The notes beneath the pieces were generated by a model, which made no database searches, was not told where the DNA came from, and saw only the letters and a list, made by a program, of their open reading frames with translations. Shown here one piece after another: positions 1-7,059 of a DNA stretch of 7,528 nt. Made by a program: the position numbers and the translations under genes. The DNA is from an uncultured Bacillaceae bacterium (lineage in GTDB: Bacteria; Bacillota; Bacilli; Bacillales; Alkalibacillaceae). The stretch is from the NCBI GenBank assembly GCA_937958375.1, contig CALGNY010000009.1, positions 1 through 7,528 on the forward strand, given 5' to 3'. The stretch's first letter is position 1. Each line of letters begins with the position of its first letter.

Positions 1-118
1 ACCCGAATGTCGATGAGGCGGCTTGTCATCGACATTTGATGCCTATTTTTCACCCGAATGTCGATGAGACGGCTTATCATCGACATTTGATGATTATTTT
101 CACACCGAATGTCGATGA
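1..118. repeat. 51-bp tandem repeat array with a dyad (stem-loop) in each unit, left edge cut off
   Basis: Two full copies (about 1-51 and 52-102) and a partial third (about 103-118) repeat with a period of exactly 51 bp. Each full copy holds a perfect 11-bp inverted repeat, AATGTCGATGA ... TCATCGACATT, around a 9-nt loop: arms 6-16 and 26-36, then 57-67 and 77-87. The third copy keeps only the left arm (108-118) and loses similarity 8 bp before the stop codon of the minus-strand NERD gene. The two loops differ at two positions while the arms are identical, which is what conserved pairing or recent duplication would give. The array presumably continues to the left of the window. It could end transcripts as a hairpin or be a neutral intergenic repeat; no long T-run follows the stems, so a classical terminator is not clearly supported. 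Confidence 0.9.
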
Positions 119-126
119 CAACCTAA

Positions 127-1038
127 TTATTCGTAATACCTCCATCGGTTAGTTCCTTTTATCTTAAAGTTACTGTCTAAGATTCGTTTCGTACGTTTTT
201 GTGTAATTAAGCCATTTGACCATTCCACAATCAACGAGGTGGTTAACTGTTTATCCGGAAAAAGAATTTGCAATGATTTTGCTAATCGGATCACCGCCTG
301 ATCGGCCGACTCACAATATTTACATATTCCGCAATATAAATTCCGACCTTTGCCTTCTAAAGTGAGTTCCCCGCCCCCACACTCCGAACAAAATATCCCA
401 CGTTTAATTTGCTCATATGGATAGGTTGGTATTTTTGTAAATCGGGATTGGGTGTGGTGCAGTTCGCATAGTTGTTTAGCTAGTTGGTGGTGAGTGGGTT
501 TGAGGTTGGAAGTCATGTTGTTCAGCTGATTGATGTGATGATTGATTTGTGTGGGCAGAATGATGGAAGGAATCGGCCTGGGAATAAAAAGGGTGAAGTT
601 CGGGTTCACGAAAACAACGTACGGCTGAATGGGAATGTTGAACCCAATTTTTCTGAGGAGCTGTTTCAATAAGGGAACCGTCCGTCCTAATTGGTGGAGT
701 GGGTTGACTAGTTCTTGTTGCGGGAGCTTGTATAGTCGGTCGTCTTCCAACACGAATTCGCCTTGGTAATTTTTGATTTCGTAAAGAATTAATTTTTCCG
801 GGGTAATCAACAGCGAGTCCAATTGAAAAACGGTATCCTGATGGTCCAGCATGAGGTCATTTAAAATCAGATAGTCGCAATCGAGTGACTCGATCAGCTG
901 GTCAAATTGGGTTTCGCCTTCAAATCCTTTTTTCAAACGGATGTAATGTTGTCGGTCCTGTGGGTTCATTTTTACGCGGCTTTGCAGGAATGATAAGACG
1001 TCGAGTTCGATGGGGATTTTGCGATTTTTGTATATCAT
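127..1038 (-). CDS. NERD (nuclease-related) domain protein with C-terminal zinc-ribbon-like cysteines
   Basis: A 303-residue protein. The N-terminal half matches the NERD domain, a family related to PD-(D/E)xK nucleases: a GFEGE motif at residues 38-42, an Asp at 74 (FQLDSLLIT), E87-x-K89 in YEIKN, and NPLHQLGR at 121-128-like positions. The D...ExK spacing fits an intact nuclease-like active site, although the activity of most NERD proteins has not been shown. The C-terminal part has C217-x2-C220 and C236-x2-C239 (plus C242), which looks like a zinc ribbon. No signal peptide or membrane helix is seen, so it is probably cytoplasmic. The start at 1038 is preferred over an in-frame ATG 10 codons upstream, because AAGGAGGAAAG lies just ahead of it and the family usually begins close to this point. 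It appears monocistronic, with a repeat array directly behind it. The role in the cell is unknown; DNA processing is inferred from the domain only. Confidence 0.88.
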   Translation of the reverse strand: MIYKNRKIPIELDVLSFLQSRVKMNPQDRQHYIRLKKGFEGETQFDQLIESLDCDYLILNDLMLDHQDTVFQLDSLLITPEKLILYEIKNYQGEFVLEDDRLYKLPQQELVNPLHQLGRTVPLLKQLLRKIGFNIPIQPYVVFVNPNFTLFIPRPIPSIILPTQINHHINQLNNMTSNLKPTHHQLAKQLCELHHTQSRFTKIPTYPYEQIKRGIFCSECGGGELTLEGKGRNLYCGICKYCESADQAVIRLAKSLQILFPDKQLTTSLIVEWSNGLITQKRTKRILDSNFKIKGTNRWRYYE

Positions 1039-1040
1039 GG

Positions 1041-1051
1041 CTTTCCTCCTT
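1041..1051 (-). promoter_or_regulatory. Ribosome binding site that sets the NERD gene start
   Basis: On the minus strand the bases read AAGGAGGAAAG, an almost ideal Bacillus Shine-Dalgarno, immediately upstream of the ATG at 1038. The longer in-frame start at 1068 would place this site inside the coding region, so 1038 is the better start. Confidence 0.85.
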
Positions 1052-1066
1052 ACTATGGTAAAGCTC

Positions 1067-1072
1067 ATTATA
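1067..1072 (-). promoter_or_regulatory. Possible -10 element of the NERD gene
   Basis: The minus strand reads a perfect TATAAT about 28 bp before the chosen ATG, a sensible distance for a short leader. No good -35 lies 16-18 bp further upstream, so this is a candidate only. Confidence 0.35.
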
Positions 1073-1184
1073 CGAGGAATCAGCAGTAAGCGCGAATGCG
1101 CAAAATTGCAATATCGCCCTTAGATAACCTCATTTTCACAAAAGAAAAACTCAGGCAGCTCCCTCAAAAAACCCTATTTCCATC

Positions 1185-1221
1185 AAAAAAACCCCGCACC
1201 ACCCACAAAGGCAGTACAAGG
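1185..1221 (-). terminator. Rho-independent terminator of yutD
   Basis: Read on the minus strand, CCTTGTACTGCC (1221-1210) can pair with GGTGGTGCGGGG (1203-1192) around a 6-nt TTTGTG loop, giving 12 pairs of which several are G-U, followed directly by seven T. The stem begins one base after the yutD stop codon. Because of the wobble pairs it works as an RNA hairpin in the minus-strand direction only, which fits ending yutD before the NERD gene. Confidence 0.7.
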
Positions 1222-1222
1222 T

Positions 1223-1495
1223 TTATTGATCAATGCGCTTTAATACAAAATAAGGACATCCAAAATTGCAGTATTCATATAAATAATCTTCCAAAGTTGA
1301 AATTTTCGTATCGAAGGTCGCTTTTTGGTTTTGATCGTCATAAAAGCCTTTTAATCGAAGCTGACCGTAGCCCCAATCACCAACGATAAAATCATATTTG
1401 GCCAATAAATCAACATACTTTCCTTCAATCGCTTCAGGGTCAAACGCATCTCTATATTCATAAATCAGATCGAATTGTTTGCCTTGTAGTTCCAT
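1223..1495 (-). CDS. yutD: YutD family protein (DUF1027)
   Basis: A 90-residue soluble protein recognised as YutD by its central block GDWGYGQLRLKGF (residues 39-51), followed by FDTKISTLEDYLYEYC and a terminal cysteine pair around CNFGC (C76, C80). The family is widespread in Bacilli and its function is not established. An in-frame ATG much further upstream would add 26 residues unlike the family. The ATG at 1495 is chosen because GAGGTGAT sits 4-5 bp before it and the protein then starts at the conserved region. The gene is divergent from lytH across a 124-bp gap. In Bacillus subtilis yutD and lytH are, as I recall, also close neighbours, which supports a vertically inherited locus. A terminator follows immediately, so it is likely transcribed alone. 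Confidence 0.9.
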   Translation of the reverse strand: MELQGKQFDLIYEYRDAFDPEAIEGKYVDLLAKYDFIVGDWGYGQLRLKGFYDDQNQKATFDTKISTLEDYLYEYCNFGCPYFVLKRIDQ

Positions 1496-1499
1496 GTGA

Positions 1500-1507
1500 A
1501 TCACCTC
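1500..1507 (-). promoter_or_regulatory. yutD: Ribosome binding site of yutD
   Basis: GAGGTGAT on the minus strand lies just before the ATG at 1495. This decides the start against the longer reading frame, whose upstream ATG would lie at 1573. Confidence 0.75.
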
Positions 1508-1516
1508 ATCACAATT

Positions 1517-1525
1517 AGTGTACCA
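1517..1525 (-). promoter_or_regulatory. yutD: Possible extended -10 promoter of yutD
   Basis: The minus strand reads TGGTACACT, a TGn-extended -10 of the sigma-A type. It would start transcription about 15 bases before the yutD ATG, with the ribosome binding site inside this short leader. No good -35 is visible 17 bp upstream, which extended -10 promoters can tolerate. Confidence 0.4.
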
Positions 1526-1602
1526 TATTTTCCTACGTTGTTCGCTACATGAAAAAAATAAACCTGTAGACAATAAGAAACAGCGAATTTCAAAGGCTTT
1601 TC

Positions 1603-1610
1603 AGAAAGGA
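1603..1610 (+). promoter_or_regulatory. lytH: Ribosome binding site that sets the lytH start
   Basis: AGAAAGGA ends 9 bp before the ATG at 1620. The in-frame ATG at 1518 would add 34 charged residues ahead of the signal peptide and has no such site, so 1620 is the better start. Confidence 0.7.
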
Positions 1611-1619
1611 CACGGGTTT

Positions 1620-2579
1620 ATGCGGAAATTTATCCAAATACTGATCCTGATTCTCGCAATTATTTTAACCGCATCACTACACACAAACGCTGAAGAAGAT
1701 ACCGAATACGAGGATCGCATGGGGCTTTACCGAAAAACGGCTGCCGTGACAGACTTGCCGTGGTATACCTTAGCTGCGATGGATCAATATGAGCGGAACA
1801 TTCACGGTGTTGAAGACGACCGGCTCATCGGCATTCAAATTGATCCAAACACGTGGTTCGGGTTGCTTTCATTCGACGAAACGGCGAAACACACAGAAGG
1901 TGCCATCCAGTTGATGGGCGGAAAAGGGATGGACGGAGATGGCGATGGGATTGCCGATATTGAAAATGATGAAGATGTGTTGTATACGTATGCGTCTTGG
2001 ATACAGGAGCTGACCGATGAGGAAGGAAACCTGGAGAAAGCTTTGGCAACGTACTATGACAGAGAAAAAGCAGCCAAATTGATCGGTCTCATCGAAAACA
2101 TTTTTCATGAGTTTAACGAATTGGATTTGAGCGAAAGGTCCTTTATCGTTCCGAAATATTTCAATTATAGTTACCGAAATACTTGGGGTGATCGACGCGG
2201 CTATGGCGGAAATCGGATCCATGAAGGGACGGATATTTTTGCTGGCTACGGAACCCCTGTCCGCTCTGCTTCCTATGGGATTGTCGAAATTAAAGGCTGG
2301 AACAAATACGGTGGTTGGCGAATCGGCATTCGTGATATTTATAATATTTACCATTACTATGCTCATTTAGGGAGATTTGAAGAGGGACTTGAAGAAGGGT
2401 CGATCGTTGAGCCTGGCCAAACGATTGGTTATGTCGGCTCAACCGGCTATGGACCTGAGGGAACGCAAGGGAAATTCCCACCTCACTTGCATTATGGCAT
2501 TTACAAAGATAACGGAAAATATGAGTGGGCATACGATCCATACCCATCACTGAAACGATGGGAGCGAAATAGCGACTGA
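1620..2579 (+). CDS. lytH: LytH, M23-family L-Ala-D-Glu endopeptidase (sporulation cell-wall hydrolase)
   Basis: A 319-residue exported zinc peptidase. Residues 1-24 form a signal peptide or membrane anchor: R2, K3, a hydrophobic stretch 4-20, and a possible cut after TNA24. Residues about 30-165 form an N-terminal domain with LPWYTLAAMDQYERN (46-60) and an acidic DGDGDGIADIENDED segment (105-119), reminiscent of lytic-transglycosylase-like folds. The M23 domain spans about 180-315: H201-x3-D205 (HEGTD) and H289-L-H291 supply the zinc ligands and general base, with H249 in YYAH. In B. subtilis the homologue LytH is made in the mother cell late in sporulation and cuts L-Ala-D-Glu bonds, producing the single L-Ala side chains of spore cortex. 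The same role is inferred here from overall similarity. A sigma-K-like CATATTTTC (1524-1532) lies about 90 bp upstream, but its -35 spacing is poor, so control by sigma-K is not shown by the sequence. Confidence 0.93.
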   Translation: MRKFIQILILILAIILTASLHTNAEEDTEYEDRMGLYRKTAAVTDLPWYTLAAMDQYERNIHGVEDDRLIGIQIDPNTWFGLLSFDETAKHTEGAIQLMGGKGMDGDGDGIADIENDEDVLYTYASWIQELTDEEGNLEKALATYYDREKAAKLIGLIENIFHEFNELDLSERSFIVPKYFNYSYRNTWGDRRGYGGNRIHEGTDIFAGYGTPVRSASYGIVEIKGWNKYGGWRIGIRDIYNIYHYYAHLGRFEEGLEEGSIVEPGQTIGYVGSTGYGPEGTQGKFPPHLHYGIYKDNGKYEWAYDPYPSLKRWERNSD

Positions 2580-2659
2580 CCTACAGAAAACGGGTGAGAT
2601 TGAAATATTTCTCCATTAGTGAAAAAATAGAGGTAGTGAACTATTGGAGATGAAAAAGA

Positions 2660-3718
2660 ATGAAACGTTTTGCAGGGAGTCGGGTTTTGAAAACCGGTGT
2701 GGCCATTTTTATTACGGCTTGGATTTGCGAGCTGATCGGATGGCCACCCGTCTTTGCTGTGATTACAGCGATTGTGACTGTCGAGCCGACGGTGGCCCAG
2801 TCGATCAAAAAAGGAATTGTCCGTTTTCCAGCATCCGCGATCGGTTCATTTTATGCGGTGCTTTTTATTTCATTATTTGGTCACTCAGCATTGACCTATG
2901 CCTTGGCCGCCGTTTTTACGATCGTTACGACATATCGGTTTAAATTATTCGACGGGCTGCTCGTCGCTACGTTGACCTCGGTCGCCATGATCGAAGTCAT
3001 CCACGATAATGTGCTTGCATCGTTTTTTATCCGGTTGGGAACGACGACGATTGGATTGGCTGTCTCGACCCTCGTCAATATGTTTTTATTGCCACCTCAA
3101 TATCAATCATCGATCACGACACGGTTAAAAAAACTAGCGAAAAATACAGGAGAAACGATTCAAATTGTGTTTCAATACGCCATCAAAGATGAACAACAGG
3201 ATCCGAAAATGCTCAAAACATTAGACAAGTTGGAAGCTGAAGTCGGTAAAATCGAAACACTCGTCAATTACCAACAAGGCGAAGCGACGTATCATCCTCT
3301 TACGTCAGCGGAAAATAACGAGCTAAAAGCACTTGAAAAACAACTGACCCAACTGAAACTGATTAATTACCATATCGATAATGTTTATTTTATGGCGTCT
3401 AAAAACCTAAGGCTTACAGATGATGAGAAGGAAAAACTATTGCTGTACGTCGAAAACGTCGCTAATTCCTTACAAGCATCGGATGACTTTAACCTTCAAG
3501 AGCACAGAGAGCAACTGAAAAAGTTAGTTGATCTATTTTGGCGCAACCAAAGTGAACTGGCAGAAGAAAAACCAAAAACCACAGCATTTCCACCACATTT
3601 TATCGTGCTGTACGAACTGCTGTCCATTTACCAATTGGTAGAAAGCTACTTTACGATCAAACCAGAAGATTTTCAGAAAAAAAGTCCAAAGAAAAAGTTG
3701 AATAAGGTTGAGAAATAA
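2660..3718 (+). CDS. FUSC/ArAE family (UPF0421, YgaE-like) membrane protein
   Basis: A 352-residue inner-membrane protein. The N-terminal 145 residues contain about six hydrophobic helices (roughly 9-27, 30-46, 58-74, 76-92, 97-113 and 119-144), with the family-typical start GSRVLKTGVAIFITAWICE and a VEPTVAQSIKKG loop at about 41-52. The remaining 200 residues are charged, mostly helical and probably cytoplasmic, ending in a lysine-rich tail. This matches the aromatic acid exporter/FUSC-like proteins of Bacilli such as B. subtilis YgaE. The substrate is unknown; efflux of organic acids is suggested by the family name only. The start has GGAG about 11 bp upstream. A weak sigma-A-like promoter (TTGAAA at 2600-2605, 17-bp spacer, AAAAAT at 2623-2628) may lie in the 80-bp gap after lytH, so it need not be co-transcribed with lytH. 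No clear terminator follows; the stop runs straight into the 52-bp repeat array. Confidence 0.85.
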   Translation: MKRFAGSRVLKTGVAIFITAWICELIGWPPVFAVITAIVTVEPTVAQSIKKGIVRFPASAIGSFYAVLFISLFGHSALTYALAAVFTIVTTYRFKLFDGLLVATLTSVAMIEVIHDNVLASFFIRLGTTTIGLAVSTLVNMFLLPPQYQSSITTRLKKLAKNTGETIQIVFQYAIKDEQQDPKMLKTLDKLEAEVGKIETLVNYQQGEATYHPLTSAENNELKALEKQLTQLKLINYHIDNVYFMASKNLRLTDDEKEKLLLYVENVANSLQASDDFNLQEHREQLKKLVDLFWRNQSELAEEKPKTTAFPPHFIVLYELLSIYQLVESYFTIKPEDFQKKSPKKKLNKVEK

Positions 3719-3744
3719 TGATTGATTTTGATGCTCTCGCTGGG

Positions 3745-4110
3745 GTGGACTCCAGAATTGTGGGTGCTATTGGAGGGTAAGTTGTGAATTCTGTTCCTAC
3801 CCTTTTTGAGAAGGTTCCTAATGGAGGGTAATAGCGACTTTTGGAAGGTTACTCGTTTTGAAAGAGCACCTATTAGAGGGTAGTAACTAACTTTTGGTCC
3901 TCACTCTTTTTGAGAGAGCTTCTATTAGAGGGTGAAAACTAACTTTTATTCTCACCCTTTCTGAGAAGGTTCCTATTAGGGGGTAGCTACGAACTTTCCG
4001 ACCCTTCTCTTTTTGAGAGGGCTCTTATGAAAGGGTAACTGGAAACCTTCGCATTCTACCCTATTTTAAAGACCACCAATCAAAGGGTAGCTCGAATTCT
4101 AGAAAGTCTC
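3745..4110. repeat. Degenerate 51/52-bp tandem repeat array, about seven copies
   Basis: The 434-bp gene-free stretch between the convergent membrane-protein gene and aceA is mostly this array. The mark GGGT(A/G) recurs with its GGG beginning at 3775, 3826, 3878, 3930, 3981, 4033 and 4085, so the spacing is 51 or 52 bp. The best-preserved units (about 3780-3985) read roughly TAACTAACTTTTGGTC, then CTCACCCTTTTTGAGA, then AGGTTCCTATTAGAGGGTA; the outer units are worn. Each unit has an ACCC arm and a GGGT arm that can pair within the unit or with the next unit's arm, for example GGGTGA at 3930-3935 with TCACCC at 3952-3957. No reading frame worth calling crosses it. It may be a transcription boundary region, or just an intergenic repeat of the kind common in Bacillaceae. 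Confidence 0.88.
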
Positions 4111-4119
4111 CCCACCATG

Positions 4120-4148
4120 AAAAACCGCTCAAAGAATGAGCGGTTTTT
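4120..4148. terminator. Strong bidirectional rho-independent terminator after aceA
   Basis: A perfect 12-bp stem, AAAAACCGCTCA (4120-4131) and TGAGCGGTTTTT (4137-4148), closes a 5-nt AAGAA loop. T-runs are present on both strands, so it can end the aceBA transcript 4 bp after the aceA stop and also any plus-strand transcript coming through the repeat array from the membrane-protein gene. Confidence 0.93.
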
Positions 4149-4152
4149 CGTT

Positions 4153-5424
4153 TTACTTATTGAACTGTTCCGCTTCGGTTGAACCGGTTAGGGCTGTCGT
4201 TGATGAGGTGCCGCCGGAGATGACTTGTGATACTTCATCAAAATATCCCGTTCCGACTTCTCGTTGATGGCGTGTTGCGGTGTAGCCGTGAATTTCACTC
4301 GAAAATTCAGCTTGCTGTAGCTCGGAATAAGCTTTCATCCCTTCGTCTTTGTACTTGCGCGCAAGCTCAAACATGCTGTGGTTTAGGGCGTGGAAGCCTG
4401 CGAGTGTGACGAATTGGAATTTATAGCCCATCTTGGCGAGCTCCTTTTGAAAGGCTGCAATTTCCTCATCGGATAATTTTTTCTTCCAATTAAATGATGG
4501 TGAACAGTTATAGGCCAACATCTGATTCGGATACTTTTCATGAATGGCATCGGCAAATCGCTTTGCTTCTTCCAAGTTTGGTTCAGACGTCTCGCACCAA
4601 ATCAGATCCGCATAGGGCGCATACGCCAATCCTCTCGCAATCGCTTGGTCAAGTCCTGCTTTTGTCCGGTAAAAGCCTTCAACTGTCCTTTCACCCGTCA
4701 GAAATTCAGCGTCAGATGGGTCGACATCACTCGTAATCAAGTCGGCTGCATTGGCATCTGTCCGTGCGATAATGATCGTCGGAACGCCCATGACATCAGC
4801 GGCAAGGCGGGCAGATATCAGGTTCCGGACGGCTTGCTGGGTCGGGAGCAGTACTTTTCCGCCTAAATGGCCGCATTTTTTCTCTGAAGATAGTTGGTCT
4901 TCAAAGTGAACCGCAGCCGCTCCCGCTTCAATCATCGATTTCGTTAATTCAAATACATTCAACTGACCACCAAAGCCGGCCTCCGCATCTGCCACAATCG
5001 GTGCAAACCAATCAATCGAGTGGTCTCCTTCTGAATGATGAATCTGATCGGCACGTTGCAACGCCTGGTTGATCCGTTTGACGACGTTTGGCACACTGTT
5101 GACCGGATACAAGCTTTGGTCTGGATACATCTCTCCGGCCAAGTTCGCATCTGCGGCCACTTGCCATCCACTTAAATAGATTGCCTTCAAACCAGCCTTC
5201 ACCTGCTGGACCGCTTGGTTTCCTGTTAAGGCGCCTAATGCATTGACATAATCCTCTTCCTTGATTAATTTCCACAGCTTCTCCGATCCTCTTTTTGCGA
5301 GAGTTTGTTCGATTTCCACCGTTCCTTTCAGCCGATCCACATCCTCGGGTGAATACGGGCGCTCCACTCCTACCCAACGGATATTCTGTTCCCAATCTTT
5401 TTTCATCGCTTCAATTCGATTCAT
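4153..5424 (-). CDS. aceA: Isocitrate lyase
   Basis: A 423-residue cytoplasmic enzyme that splits isocitrate to glyoxylate and succinate, the first step of the glyoxylate shunt. The signature KKCGH is at residues 182-186 with catalytic C184. Other active-site blocks are SGWQVAADAN (85-94), DAEAGFGG (146-153, Mg2+-binding acids D146 and E148), VHFEDQ (172-177), ARTDA (220-224), WCETSEP (276-282) and NCSPSFNW (306-313). Length is close to the usual bacterial enzyme (E. coli has 434), so the gene is intact. It starts only 2 bp after the aceB stop, with its AAGGGG ribosome site inside the end of aceB, so the two are one operon and probably translationally coupled. No separate promoter is evident. 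A strong terminator follows the stop. Confidence 0.98.
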   Translation of the reverse strand: MNRIEAMKKDWEQNIRWVGVERPYSPEDVDRLKGTVEIEQTLAKRGSEKLWKLIKEEDYVNALGALTGNQAVQQVKAGLKAIYLSGWQVAADANLAGEMYPDQSLYPVNSVPNVVKRINQALQRADQIHHSEGDHSIDWFAPIVADAEAGFGGQLNVFELTKSMIEAGAAAVHFEDQLSSEKKCGHLGGKVLLPTQQAVRNLISARLAADVMGVPTIIIARTDANAADLITSDVDPSDAEFLTGERTVEGFYRTKAGLDQAIARGLAYAPYADLIWCETSEPNLEEAKRFADAIHEKYPNQMLAYNCSPSFNWKKKLSDEEIAAFQKELAKMGYKFQFVTLAGFHALNHSMFELARKYKDEGMKAYSELQQAEFSSEIHGYTATRHQREVGTGYFDEVSQVISGGTSSTTALTGSTEAEQFNK

Positions 5425-5426
5425 GT

Positions 5427-6986
5427 TTATTCCCCTTCCACTAATTGTTCATAAGCTGGTATGGTCAAAAATTCAACTAACTCATCTTGACGAATCAATT
5501 CCAAAAATAATGCCGTCGCTCGTGGATGTTCCGCCTTCAATTGCTCATCCAACAAGTCGGTCACGAACTCGAATGTGATTTTTTCGCCGGATTCCAATTT
5601 CCCTTCAGGATGATTGATCCATTGCCACACTTGCGCCCGCGAAATTTCTGCCGTCGCTGCATCCTCCATCAAGTGATTCAGTGGGACGGCACCTCTTCCG
5701 GCAAGCCATGCAGAGAGATACCGGATGCCAATCTCAATGTTTGTCACGAGCCCTTCCTTGGTAATCGGTCCTACAGGTACTTCCAATAACTGATCTTCGG
5801 TAATAACCAATTCCTCTAACTTTCTATTGATCTGATTTTTCTTCGGCATGTGTTCGTCAAAAACCTCCATGGCCAGTTCTACCATCGCCGGGTGTGCTAC
5901 CCAAGTGCCATCATGACCGTCTGTCACTTCACGGAGCTTATCTTTTCGAACGTTTTCATAAGCCGCTCGATTTTTCGTCTCGTCATATTTGACTGGAATT
6001 TGTGCAGCCATTCCACCGATTGCTGGTGCATTCCGCTTATGACACGTTTGGATCGTCAAGAGTGAATACGCTCTCATAAACGGCACCTCCATCGTGACCA
6101 GCTTGCGGTCAGGAAATAGCACATGCTCATGATGCTGAAACTTCTTGATAAAACTAAAAATATAGTCCCACCGGCCACAGTTCAATCCAGCTGAGTGTTC
6201 TTTCAATTCGTATAAAATCTCATCCATTTCAAACGCCGCAGAAATGGTTTCGATCAAGACAGTCGCTTTGATGGTTCCTAGTGGAATCCCCGTATACTCT
6301 TGTGCAAAAATAAACACGTCATTCCATAGCCTTGCTTCTTGATGGGTCTCAAGTTTCGGTAAATAAAAATAGGGTCCAGAACCTCGCTCGATCAATTCCT
6401 TTGCGTTGTGATAAAAATACAAACCAAAATCCACTAAACTTGCGGACATGCATTCACCGTTGACTTCGAGATGCTTTTCTTCCAGATGCCAACCTCTCGG
6501 ACGAACAATCAAGACGGCTGGATTTTCTCTTAATTGATAAAACTTCCCATTTTCCGCTTCAAAATCGATCTCGTTTCGAATCGCATCTTTTAAATTTTTT
6601 TGGCCGTTCATGATATTATTCCATGTCGGACTTGTCGCATCTTCAAAGTCAGCCATAAATGTTTTGGCTCCAGAGTTTAACGCATTGATGATCATTTTTC
6701 GATCGACTGGCCCGGTAATCTCAACCCGGCGATCCTGTAAATCTTCAGGAATCTCAGAAACGGTCCAGTCGCCCTCTCGGATATGCTCCGTTTGTTTTAA
6801 AAAATGGAACGATTCACCTTCGTTCAACTTCTGTTGCTTTTCATTTCGTTTCTCCAACAGCTCCGATCGCTTCGCATTAAATTGATGGTGCAATGCTGAA
6901 AGAAATTCAAGCGCATCGTCCGTCAGAATTTCTCTTTCAATTTGTTTCAATTGATCTTCTGATTTCGCATCCTCAGTTACCGACAT
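5427..6986 (-). CDS. aceB: Malate synthase (A type)
   Basis: A 519-residue cytoplasmic enzyme that condenses glyoxylate with acetyl-CoA to malate, the second step of the glyoxylate shunt. Family blocks in order: GPVDRKMIINALNSGA (92-107), FMADFEDATSPTWNN (110-124), RPRGWH (162-167, with the active-site Arg), FYLPKLETHQEA (207-218), IKATVLIETISAAFEMDE (239-256, Mg2+ ligand E246), GRWDYIFSF (271-279, D274), HPAMVE (365-370) and LMEDAATAEISR (439-450, catalytic base D442). Residue roles are assigned by analogy with E. coli malate synthase A. The length is typical of the A isoform. AGAGGAG precedes the ATG. The promoter lies about 40 bp upstream and contains a dyad shared with the neighbouring microprotein gene. 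It is first in the aceB-aceA operon. Confidence 0.98.
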   Translation of the reverse strand: MSVTEDAKSEDQLKQIEREILTDDALEFLSALHHQFNAKRSELLEKRNEKQQKLNEGESFHFLKQTEHIREGDWTVSEIPEDLQDRRVEITGPVDRKMIINALNSGAKTFMADFEDATSPTWNNIMNGQKNLKDAIRNEIDFEAENGKFYQLRENPAVLIVRPRGWHLEEKHLEVNGECMSASLVDFGLYFYHNAKELIERGSGPYFYLPKLETHQEARLWNDVFIFAQEYTGIPLGTIKATVLIETISAAFEMDEILYELKEHSAGLNCGRWDYIFSFIKKFQHHEHVLFPDRKLVTMEVPFMRAYSLLTIQTCHKRNAPAIGGMAAQIPVKYDETKNRAAYENVRKDKLREVTDGHDGTWVAHPAMVELAMEVFDEHMPKKNQINRKLEELVITEDQLLEVPVGPITKEGLVTNIEIGIRYLSAWLAGRGAVPLNHLMEDAATAEISRAQVWQWINHPEGKLESGEKITFEFVTDLLDEQLKAEHPRATALFLELIRQDELVEFLTIPAYEQLVEGE

Positions 6987-7024
6987 CGTGCCACTCCTCT
7001 TTGTTATAATACATAAATTATTTT

Positions 7025-7053
7025 ATTAATCTGTAGTAACACAGAATGTGCAA
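7025..7053 (-). promoter_or_regulatory. Predicted aceBA promoter with CTGT-N6-ACAG operator in the spacer
   Basis: On the minus strand: -35 TTGCAC (7053-7048), a 17-bp spacer, and -10 ATTAAT (7030-7025), giving a leader of about 32 bases to the aceB ATG. The spacer holds the dyad CTGTGTTACTACAG (7044-7031). A protein bound there would cover the promoter, so a repressor is the simplest reading. The same layout is repeated 167 bp upstream ahead of the small zinc-ribbon gene. The -10 matches consensus at only four of six positions, so the exact boxes are inferred; the repetition of the whole block strengthens the call. Confidence 0.65.
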
Positions 7054-7059
7054 AAAAAA

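Noticed and set aside
1..118. CRISPR array
   Set aside because: The 51-bp units are repeated throughout their whole length, with no variable spacers; the dyad makes them look like repeats of a CRISPR only at first glance.
484..672. Plus-strand open frame of 62 codons inside the NERD gene
   Set aside because: Antisense shadow of a well-supported gene, with no ribosome site and no recognisable domain.
1096..1389. Plus-strand open frame of 97 codons opposite yutD
   Set aside because: It overlaps yutD and its terminator on the other strand and has no ribosome site or family similarity.
1503..1532. Sigma-K promoter for lytH
   Set aside because: CATATTTTC fits most of a sigma-K -10, but the nearest AC-type -35 is about two bases too far away; the idea rests mainly on what is known of B. 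subtilis lytH.
1869..2366. Minus-strand open frame of 165 codons inside lytH
   Set aside because: Antisense to the conserved M23 gene; the composition looks like a reversed coding sequence and no start signal is present.
2644..2943. Plus-strand frame overlapping the start of the membrane-protein gene
   Set aside because: Its cysteine- and arginine-rich product does not look like a protein family, while the other frame gives clear membrane helices.
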